A DNA stretch of 64,000 nucleotides from Diphasiastrum complanatum. Taxonomy: Eukaryota > Streptophyta > Lycopodiopsida > Lycopodiales > Lycopodiaceae. This document shows positions 23,946-33,208 of the stretch, in pieces. Where the stretch lies: contig CM055107.1 in the NCBI GenBank assembly GCA_029204225.1, positions 11,479,068-11,543,067 of the forward strand. The letters are read 5' to 3'. Position 1 is the first letter of the stretch. The number at the start of each line of letters is the position of its first letter. A model generated the notes under the pieces. That model was not told where the DNA came from. It did no database searches and saw only the letters and a program-made list of their open reading frames with translations. Made by a program: the position numbers and the translations under genes.

Positions 23946-24757
23946 ATAGTAAGACAGATCCAGATTGGGGGTGGCACGTTACAAAAAGCTTATCTGCTCA
24001 GCCATTACTGCTAGATCTAAGGAGATCCAGCCAAATCAAGCTAAATCCATCAAGATTCAGCCAGATCTGGCAGGATCAAAAAAATCTATCAGAATCCCAA
24101 GAGGATCCAGATCCTGATAGGGTCAAAAGAAAGCAGATCATCAGACTGAATGAGGGATATACTACCAAGAATCCATCATAACTTCCAGAGCACTATCAAC
24201 AGTCTAATCAAGTCTGGATGAAGCTGATTACTAGTATACAAAAGTTAAAAATTAGAAAATCTCGAGATCTCGTCAAAAAAAACACTCTGAAGGAGCACTT
24301 TTTTAATGATTTTTTGAGATCCCCTAGGAGATAGCTCTTGAAAATTGGACAATCACCAGATCTGACCTAGATGCATCCATGGAAATCTCTACGAGAGTTC
24401 CTGATGGAGGAATCATCATTTTTTAGTGTATGTGAGAGTTTCCAGAAGCAGAATTTTCAGAACCCTCGCAGAGCATCAAGATCAACTTACCAACTCTCGC
24501 AAAGTTTCTAAATGAAATTAGAGCGATAAAATTAGCCTACCTACATGGTCTGATCTTGGAAATACAATCACGGAAACAAGTTGTGCGAGAGATTACTTCC
24601 CGCGAGAGTTAAACCCTCGAAGAACCTTCGCATAGCAGTCAAACTCTCGTAGACTTATCTGAGGTCTTAGAATTTTGTGAAGAAGGTGCATGCCAAAATT
24701 TGGGTGAAATTCAACAAGGAAAAGTGAATTTCACCTAATACGCACTCTAAATTCCAC
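23946..24757 (+). other. G1 spacer between integrase and the extra ORF
   Basis: Non-coding, with a short recurring word (variants of CTCGCGAGAGTT, CTCTCGCAAAG, CTCTCGTAGAC) repeated about seven times between 24,250 and 24,660. The G2 spacer contains its own recurring CTTCGCCGA/CTTCGTCGA word. I see no gene. It may be an LTR remnant or an internal regulatory spacer. Confidence 0.5.
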
Positions 24758-24802
24758 TATATAAGGGCTGAATTCGAGTCATTTGTCACCTTTGCTAGCG
24801 AA
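24758..24802 (+). promoter_or_regulatory. Conserved TATA-like block before the G1 extra ORF
   Basis: TATATAAG at 24,758 is followed about 36 bp later by GCTAGCGAA at 24,794. G2 has a TATA-like CTATAAG and the same GCTAGCGAA at the same spacing (36,229-36,274). The sequence between is also similar (TGAATTCGA, TCATT). This fits a core promoter with its transcription start, conserved between two diverged copies. Confidence 0.6.
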
Positions 24803-25212
24803 GCTCTGCCGCCCCAGATGGCATCAGGATAAATGAAAACCTGATCGAGGACAATGACGATGGAATTCCACAAGTCATCGGGGCCGATACAACACAAGCC
24901 CCTGCCAGTGCCAGTGTACCAACTGCTCCCACGGATCTAACGACGACATACCAAACCCTAGGAAAATACATCTTGGATGCGATAGCAGCCAAAGCTATTC
25001 TGAAAAGCAGGGTACTATAGTTGGCAACAAATAATACACAGCGAGCAAACCTCACCAAGCTGTATCAAGAGCTGATTCTAGCTCAGCAACATGAACAAGC
25101 AGGGCACCAGGAGATTGCCAAGTTGCAACAGAAGGAGGAGGGCCTAAACAAATATATTCAAAGCCTCTCCAAAGCACTAACGGAGGCCTCCACAAAGGTG
25201 TGGGAGCTCTAA
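24790..25212 (+). pseudogene. Gypsy G1 extra ORF, coiled-coil part
   Basis: A frame with one stop (25,018) covers an acidic segment and then a coiled coil (AGHQEIAKLQQKEEGLNKYI, about 25,096-25,155). It aligns with the coiled coil of the G2 extra ORF (34,489-34,836: AEKTLAQQQADRLEEYISSL). The N-terminal domain found in G2 is missing, and the element stops here. Function unknown. Confidence 0.65.
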
Positions 25213-26999
25213 ATTGAAGCATCCCAATGAGGATCATTGTGAATGTTAGCCAATAAGATTGAGGGGCAAGGGCCTTTCCCATTTCATAAAAAGGCACCAT
25301 TTGTATACTATTTCCATGCCTAATGAGAAGGAGGAAACTCTACCATTTTTGGAAGAGAAGCATCCTCATTTACTATTCACTACTTGTTATTGCTCTTGGT
25401 TGTGGTTTCTATTGCTTTCCATTTCCATGTTTTATTGTTTGCCATAGTGAATGTTTTTCCATTAGCAAGCATAAGGAGCATTTGAGCTAACCTCCACCCT
25501 CACTCTCTTTCTCTTATTCTCCATCCCTTCCCTTCAACCAAAACTATGATGAATGTTAGTGTAGAGGAGTAGAGTTAAAGAGGAGTAGCATAGTGGTGAG
25601 TAGAGTTAAGGGAGAAAGTAGGAATTTAACTAAAAACAGCATCTATGCATAGTTAGGCACCTATCCAGTGATCTAATCTTTGTTGACAGGCGGAAGGGCT
25701 ATACTACGAGAGATCTTCGACTCCACACTATTCATCTTGGGTGCAATCCTTGATGTTTGATTGATGTTTACAAATCCAAATGATATTTAGGTCCTCTGAT
25801 TTTAATATTATCAAGCTGCAAGTATAGATTCTTGGAAAGACTATTACCAAATTCAACTATTATTTTATGAATTATGGTAATTGTCAAGTTTGGATCATTT
25901 CAAATGTTGGGATAATTGAAATATACTTTAGATTACAAAGTGCCATTTAATATAAGAGCTCCAACAAAATGAATCTGAATGAAATCTGCTTTATTTAAAT
26001 TCTTTGACACAATTACAAAATGTGAGAATAGTGTTTTTTTTATCCATTTCATCAACGACAAGATCCAAATAATTTTGAGAAGATTCCAATCATTTTTTGT
26101 TTATGTTTTGCAAGCTTTTGTCTTTCCATTGTTTGTTGTTCACAGCGCAATTGGAGTGATTCTGTAATCTCCACTGAAAAATACAAAAAAAATTGATTAA
26201 TCAATGAAAATATAAATGAAATCCAACAAATCTAAGATAAGAGTAAGATAATCATTAGAAATAATAAAATACATATTGTCAAATACCTTTTTCTTGTGGA
26301 GTTTTAGCTTGTTCACTGAGCGCCTTCAACTACTCGCAAGTCGAACAAACAAACATGTTAGATTTTTTAGAAACTTTCATAAGACCAAAGTTCTTTTTCC
26401 AAACTTTCACAAAATATGAACAACTCAAAATGTGGAACATTCTTGGACAAGGCAAAATATTTGTACATAAAAAATATTTCTAATTCTATGAAATTTTCTA
26501 GAAGATAAAAATATTAAAAATTTGATAGCTTTTCGGCATGTCAATGAAATGCATTAACCATGCTTTTGCAGTTAAGGCATCTAAAAAATTGTCTTGAACC
26601 GAACCTTGCAAACTTGGATCTTTCCATAATTTATGTGGATTCAAGTAGGTCTTGAATTTTTAATTGCGTGAACATCTTTGAAAGCATTACGACATACTTC
26701 AGTTGTTTGTAGAAAATAAAACTAAAATTTTAATTCAGTTCTTATAGTCGAACACATATAATAATTATGATCATCTTTTGTCCGTGAAAAAAAAATTATT
26801 CAAATACGTCTGATTTTAGCATTTCTCAACTTCTATAATCAACTGAAAACACAACAAACTACATTTCAGACCATGTAAATTCTATTAGGTTTAAGCAATA
26901 GTTTTTGACATTTAGTCATTGCACGACTTGCTTGTAAATTTCTCCTAAATCTTTCATTTCTCTTTGATTCTGCTTTGTAAGAAGAACTTGTGCATGTTG
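25213..26999. other. AT-rich interval, no gene seen
   Basis: This follows the truncated 3' end of G1. There are local near-repeats around GAGTAGAGTTAA at 25,560-25,615. No open frame of interest, LTR pair or RNA gene was found. Confidence 0.5.
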
Positions 27000-27004
27000 C
27001 ACCA

Positions 27005-27491
27005 TGTTATGTCCCCATGTCCAATATGTGGGATTCGGATTAATTCCTGACATGGATAGCCAGTTTATCTAGTATATATGATTATTAGTTATGCCTCGTC
27101 ATTCCGAACTTGGCCGGTAAAGTAATTAATAATCATATGAGGGCCCAGACCTATAATTGGACATAGGAGCACTTGCATGGTGTTTGACTGTTATAATGCA
27201 AGAATAGAAGGTCAATTGCTTATGCAAGTTGCATGGCGATCCTAAGAGAAATATTCTCTCCTCATGGGAGAGAATATATACTAGTGGAAACTCGCCCATC
27301 TACCTATTGGATTTTCTGATCCTTGAAGCTAGGAGCCCCTCCTCTCTTGCATTCATTCACCGTGGCATGGGGGTTAAGTGGTTAGAGTATTGACTAGCCA
27401 TTTCCTGTTGGTTGGGTGATTTTGCTCCACAGATGTCCTTTTGGTTGCATGTAACAAGATCTAGTCAGATCTTCACTAGGCAATTCTTACA
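27005..27491. mobile_element. Solo LTR, 487 bp, target duplication CACCA
   Basis: The block begins TGTTATGTCCCC and ends AATTCTTACA, with direct repeats CACCA at 27,000-27,004 and 27,492-27,496. TG...CA ends and a 5-bp duplication fit a solo LTR. A stretch near 27,365-27,430 resembles a tRNA A-box and B-box but is probably part of the LTR. Confidence 0.85.
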
Positions 27492-27496
27492 CACCA

Positions 27497-27821
27497 ACAG
27501 TCGGTAGAGAACTTATATTAGCAACTTGTTCTTCTTGAAAACATTCTCTCTTGTCTTTTTTAATCTCATTAGAAGGTTCTAAAATCTCTTCTAGATTTGA
27601 AAATATGAATCTTTTTTATTTTGCAGGTGTAAGTCTCTTGGACCTCCTTACATGTCTTAAAGAGTTCAGATAACCATTCACCAAATTGTTGAGAACCTGG
27701 AGTGGCTTCATGATATGCAGCACAAACCTTGATCTCCAAAGAAAAACTAGAACATCTTCTGTAGATATGGATTGTGAACATGATTGTTGTAAAGATTCAC
27801 ACATGTGGAAATGTCCTAATG
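27497..27821 (-). other. Short interval with a weak minus-strand frame
   Basis: A 70-codon minus-strand frame (27,569-27,781) includes EWLSELFKTCKEVQETYTCK. It has no partner nearby and no recognisable family, and may be a fragment of a gene or retroelement. No other feature is seen. Confidence 0.25.
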
Positions 27822-28493
27822 TGTGAGAATGATCTCCTAAGCAAAGCTTATGCACTTTAGATCAACACTAGATTGAAATCCAAGATCTATGTCAAAATCT
27901 AAGGCAAAGAGGCAAAGATAGCTGCATAGATTGATAACCAAAGTAGTTTCACACATGGGAATTGAAAAAACTAAGTCCCAACAAGCTCCTCTCCTCGGGT
28001 AGAGAGAGAATAGACTAGTTGGTCTCGGGCAGAGAGAGAAAGTAATACACACAAAAACTTGATTGCACTCAAATTTGCTCAAAAACTCAATTACATAATG
28101 ATTAGTAAAGAGAGTACATATAAAACTTGTGGAGATCCACGCTTAGATCATATTGGACCCCAAATCCTAGCCTCTCTAATTCTAATGGATGAGTGTGACA
28201 TCCATCTTGCAATTTTGTTGGACCCCTCATAAGGATTTCTCAATTTTGATTGGACCCTTGACCTTTGGCTTGATCACTCATCAAATTACATTTACACAAG
28301 TGTCACAAGCCTAACTAGCTCGAGTTTGCATCATAAACTACTTTTGGCCAAATTGTTGCCTTACAAGTGAAATTGACCATTTTGCCATCTATATGTCAAT
28401 TTTGGCCCTATCAAAGTCCTACACAAAGATACTTGACATAAAAACTTAGCAAACTCCTAAAGCTATGATAGATAACTTTTTATGATTTTCACA
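27822..28493 (-). repeat. 3' LTR of copia C4 (672 bp)
   Basis: Begins TGTGAGAATGAT and ends ATGATTTTCACA on the plus strand, an imperfect terminal inverted repeat with TG...CA ends. It lies directly downstream, in element sense, of the RNase H end at 28,508-28,686. It contains the repeated phrase GGGTAGAGAGAGAA/GGGCAGAGAGAGAA at 27,998-28,040. Confidence 0.8.
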
Positions 28494-28507
28494 CTCCTAA
28501 AAAGTTT

Positions 28508-28686
28508 TCTAATCTAGGAAAGCATGAATCTTGGAATCATTCCAAGATTGGATCTATGTTTGATGAAGGAACTCTTGACTAGAGGCTTGGTGAGTAGATC
28601 AACAATACAAGATGATGAATCGATATGCTCCAAATGGATCTCTCCTCCAGTAAGCTTTTCTCTCACAAAGTAATGTGCCACTCATT
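28508..28686 (-). pseudogene. Copia C4 RNase H C-terminal fragment
   Basis: Minus-strand translation gives VAHYFVREKLTGGEIHLEH, then DLLTKPLVKSSFIKHRSN, the conserved end of copia RNase H. Upstream sequence (above 28,686) is unrelated, so the element is 5' truncated here. The C4 3' LTR follows within 20 bp. Confidence 0.85.
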
Positions 28687-29765
28687 GGAGAAACTTAGAG
28701 ACCGACAAGGGCCTTTGAAAAAAATATTTTCTATTTTTTTTCTTATTTTCGTTGCCATGTGGACCAATTGAAACCTTAGCTTCGGGCTACGTAACGTAGA
28801 ATTTTTCAAATATAAATAAAATAAAAACTTTTTAAATATATTGTTGTTTCGTCGGGCAGCATGTGGAAATGCTATTGGTTGATGAGGCCTGCCCTTCCAG
28901 CTCATCATTGTCCGAAGAGACCCAAAAATATTGAAAATGAATATGACAGATGGTTGAGATGAGAAAATCGATGTACCATCAATGTATATGCATTGTCAAA
29001 TCATGGTTAACAAGGTTAACCAGAGTTAATTTTTGGTGCCAAATAGATCAATGTTTCAAATTTTTGCCAACACTTTTTCTCAGATTCATGGCTTTTTGTC
29101 TACGCAAATTTTCAAATTCATAGTTCATTGTTTCAGATTTTTGTCAAAGACAAAAAAAAATAAAGGTAAATGGGTGCCACTCGATCAAGACTTGGAAGCC
29201 AGTGGACATTCAAAATGAAGAAATATTGAGATTATATACAATGATGTCGTTTTGACATGTGTTGAGGTGGAAGAAGATTGGAGTTCAAATTACATCCTAC
29301 GGGAACTATTGCTCCTACAAAACGATGTACTTTCAAACTTCAGATTCATTTTCAATGGTAAACTCGTAAGTAACTATAAACACTCGATCTTTTATGAATA
29401 GTTTCAATCAAAATTTTCTAATGCAATCTCTGTACTAATTCTAACTAACTTATATTAGTTTTATGCAGGTACGTAAAAGACATGAGCTCGAGATCAAATG
29501 CAAAGATATTGGCGAAACAATCCAACTTATGGAAGAACATTGAGATTCACTATCAGTAAATACATGCCAATCTTCATGTCTTTTTATCAATATAGAAAAT
29601 TGCATTCCAGTATTACACTATGGACACAACTTGATTGTAAGAATCTATATTGATATCAATAAAAAAAATCCATAAACGGGTTGTTTACGTGTAAAATGAT
29701 TGTATCTTTTTTTTTTTATGTCTCTCTATTTACAAATAGATCTCTATTCAATCAATTTTTCTATA
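28687..29765. other. AT-rich interval, no gene seen
   Basis: No credible gene. AT-rich sequence with a short poly-T run near 29,707. No LTR or terminal repeat was identified. Confidence 0.5.
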
Positions 29766-29767
29766 TT

Positions 29768-30062
29768 TTCTTTTGAATATTAGGAACTGATAAGGCAACA
29801 GCTCCTATAATAATCTCGCCCTCCTCTGTTTTGGGAAGGGCCTCAATGCCTTTTAAGGCAAGAGGAATATCTGCTATAAAATTTTCTTTCTCTGTATTAG
29901 GAAGGACTTTTATTCCTTTTTGATCATATAAAATAAGATCTGCATCCTAAGCAACCTGAAAGGCTGTTAAGACATAAGCAACTTCCTTTTGAGAGCCCTC
30001 AATTTTAGGTGCAACGCTTATACCACCGTATTGGACATAGGTTCTGATCAACTCTTGCCGAA
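29768..30062 (-). pseudogene. Coding fossil next to the right arm, unrecognised
   Basis: The minus strand from 30,062 to about 29,768 reads as nearly 100 codons with a single stop: RTYVQYGGISVAPKIEGSQ, KEVAYVLTAFQVA, stop, DADLILYDQKGIKVLPNT, ALKGIEALPKTEEGEI. It ends with a stop at about 29,768. The amino-acid mix is that of a real globular protein, unlike the surrounding AT-rich DNA. It begins about 10 bp inside the right inverted arm. The style suggests a virus- or transposon-type structural protein, but I do not recognise a family. Confidence 0.45.
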
Positions 30063-30072
30063 ATCTATATAC

Positions 30073-32154
30073 ATCATCAATCAAAGAATTTTATTAAGAT
30101 AACATGCCTTTTTATTAGAAAGAATTTTAGCCTCTCTTTTCTTTACAGTATATTTCCATACTCTAATTAGTTAGTCATAACAAAATATTATCATCCCTTA
30201 GTGGTGACTTTTCTTCAAAAAAATCATGAACCATGATTATGATAATGTCTAGATTTTGGAATACACATTTGAACTTATATTTTCAACATCATTGATATCA
30301 TGCTTTCAATAAAATCAGTATTCCACTAATCAGTGTCAATAGTATAACAATTCATGAAAGTAAATATGTCAACTAGTCTATCATTGTGATGCTCGGTAGA
30401 TTGACATGAAGTAATAATCCAGTTTTCAAGACTCAAACTTCAACAAAAATTTGCAAGTCAAACTTTAAGCAAACTTTCCTTCTTACAAATAAGCTGCGAA
30501 TTTTGATATTTATTTGATGTAGCTCAAACTTCATTTTTTTTTTCATGAGTTGACTAAGGTCACTAAATCATGAAAAGGAACAAAAGAATTCCTGACATCA
30601 ACTCCTAGTCTTGTGAAGAACTAGGCTTTCCTTGAGCCTTGATTTTGATCGCTTACAAAGTATCTTTTTATTCTAGGTGAAAATCCTCCTCAATCTCCAA
30701 GTAACCATATTTATTAATTTTCCACCATGATAGAGACAATTGGTCAAGAAGAGTTACAAAATAACAAAATAACAAAAGAAGTGGCATCAATCAATAGGAT
30801 CTAAGATGTGTTTGGGGACTAGAGAACAAGTATCAACTAATTAATCATGTATTTTCTCATTATACTTTCAACAGAATCAAAGAAATATAATGCTCATGTC
30901 CATCTATCACATAAGCACTAGGAGTGGTTCACGTAATATCTAGTGTGTTCTTCCTCCATATCTATTTCAATCAATTCTTTTAACCACAAAAAATATCTAT
31001 AATAAACTTTAAAGCCTCTTGTGCATATTCATAAAAATTCCTTCTAATTCTAGTCCTATATTATTAACAACATGTCTATTGAAAATATATATTACTTTTA
31101 CATTTCTCTAGCTCACCAATTATAGGCCTTGATTTGTATAAGAGTGTTGCTCTTGAAAATACCTCAAGCTGATATATGTAACCATTGTATGTAACCATTG
31201 GAAGTTGTAGGCTACATCATCAATGTACTATCTCTAATGCAAGTTGGAATTCACTATTTTTTTTTTCATAAGGTCCATAATTACATACACTCTTTTGTGG
31301 ACATTTTTCGATTATCTCATGTATTTACCAATAGACTTGTGAAGACTTGTTATGACGTTTCCTGACCAGTACACAATCATATAAAATGACTATTTAGTAG
31401 ATTATTATTAATGTTCCACGTGTAGGTGCTATTATGTTTTTATATTATGCTTGTCGCTCACTAAAATTTTTTTACGTAGCTCCCATACTAAGGAATTTGA
31501 TGGACTCACAAAATTTTAGATTTAGAGTCATGACAAAACCTCATATGATCTTCTAGCATGTGTGTACAAAGAAGTAACTTGGCATATGAAGGGAATGTTA
31601 ACATTCTTATTTCATCCTTTGTATTTTTCATCAAAACACTTGAGCCAAATAATGTGATGGATTTACATAATTTCAAATTAAATGTCATGACAAAATATCA
31701 CATGATCATCTAGCATGCATGTATGAAGAAGCAACTTGGCATATCTAATCCTCTTTAAAAATGTTCACATTCTTATTTCATCCTGTTTATTTCTCATCAA
31801 AAAACTTGAGCCTGAACGTCATGACATTTCCTACCAATAGATTGGTACATAATCAAGAAATAATTTAAGCTACTATGGATAAGAACCCATTTGAATAATT
31901 CTTTTTTTTAATGTGCTACTTTCTCAAAGATCACAAAATCTTCACATTTCAAAGGTTGCATCTACTTCTTTGAGGCAAAGCATGATATCCTTGGTAGAAA
32001 TATATTGTCCAACTCCAAGATGCTTGATGTGTTGGAAACTCCATATTCATATATAAATAGACTTTTATATGTTATCTACATCCACTCACAACTTTTAATT
32101 ATATGGATGTATGTACTAGTGTAATTTATGACACTTATGAATGGATCTTCAACT
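30073..32154. repeat. Right arm of the ~2-kb inverted repeat
   Basis: Reverse complement of 11,330-13,312. Shared landmarks include CATCATTGATATCATGC, GGGATGATAATATT (reverse sense) and the outer end CTTCAACT. It carries the same internal two-unit direct repeat (about 31,497-31,812). No coding sequence is evident. The arm ends sharply at 32,154, and following bases do not continue the C1 LTR. Confidence 0.93.
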
Positions 32155-33208
32155 TTCCAACTATGTCTGCAAATGCTACTTAAAGCCAGTTAATTTTTTT
32201 ATTAGCTAAATAACTCACCTACATAGTCAACTTACATTATTTTATTTACCATGCAAAAATACATTCCCTCCATTGTTTTTCACTCGTCATCATTGTAACA
32301 TGCCAATTTGATAGCTTCTTGCTATTTTTTCAAGAAGCCATCAAATGGTATCATCCTTGGTGACATCCAAATATAAATGAAAATTACAACTCAGTCTCTA
32401 ACTTTCCTAGAGTTTCTTCTAATATTGAAAGACTCTTGTAGTGGATTTCTTTCCTTGCCTAACCTGAATCCAAGATCTAATCAATCTAGCATCAAAGAGA
32501 CAGAGTTAATTGTCACGCGTAGGTTCGTTCCCATGAGTGATAGTTTAGTTCAGATTTCAACATGAGTGGAGAATTCACATCTATCTCTACATCCATTAAC
32601 CCTACTCTTTAACACTACACATCCACAACAGAGATAGCTTACTCTTTCTCTCTCTCCCTTTCTCACTTATAAAAAGTATAATAACATACAATCCCAATGA
32701 GCAATTAGCAAAATCCAAATAAGCATGAGAGATGGAGGAAAAGTGATAAAGAGCAAGGACATTCATCAATCCATTTCTGAAGAGAACCAATATGCTTTAT
32801 TGAAATGAGAAAATGAATATGAGGAGCAACTCGAGTTGGTCCTTTCTTATAGTAGAGAGGAGGATCCTGGCCTCTGAATCCTATTGGTCCAATCTTGCCT
32901 CTCTGTCTATTCAAATTTAAAAAAGTGTGGGAACCATTAAAATTGGAGGGAAACCCAACTTTATTCACTAACTTGACATTTAGGCCCTGCGACATTAAAA
33001 GTCCTGCAAAAAGGCCTAAAGTTCTTATATTAACTTTTAACTAATCAATCAAATAACTGTGTGATCATCGGGTTGGGACCTACACACGCAGGGTGCCAAA
33101 TCCAAGTCACTTATTAACTAGGGTTAGGATTGCCTTGAGATCCACAAACTCTCCAAAAGTATCTCCCACCAAAACTGGTGGCGGTCCCATGACACCTGCA
33201 ATATGCAG
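32155..33208. other. Interval between inverted-repeat segment and G2
   Basis: AT-rich, no gene. A near-perfect hairpin is present at 32,308-32,345 (TTTGATAGCTTCTTG paired with CAAGAAGCCATCAAA, 15-bp stem, one mismatch). From about 33,050 the composition becomes more GC-balanced; that part may be the 3' end of G2. Confidence 0.5.

Noticed and set aside
24795-25300. Minus-strand open frames overlapping the G1 extra ORF
   Set aside because: They are shadows of the plus-strand coiled-coil frame, which matches G2.
27362-27435. Possible tRNA gene or SINE
   Set aside because: A-box-like and B-box-like words exist but the spacing and stems are poor, and the stretch lies wholly within a solo LTR defined by its target duplication.
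11330-32154. Calling the inverted-repeat segment a Polinton/Maverick
   Set aside because: Size, long arms and an AG start are suggestive, but I saw no protein-primed DNA polymerase, capsid, ATPase or retroviral-like integrase of that group and no 6-bp target duplication.
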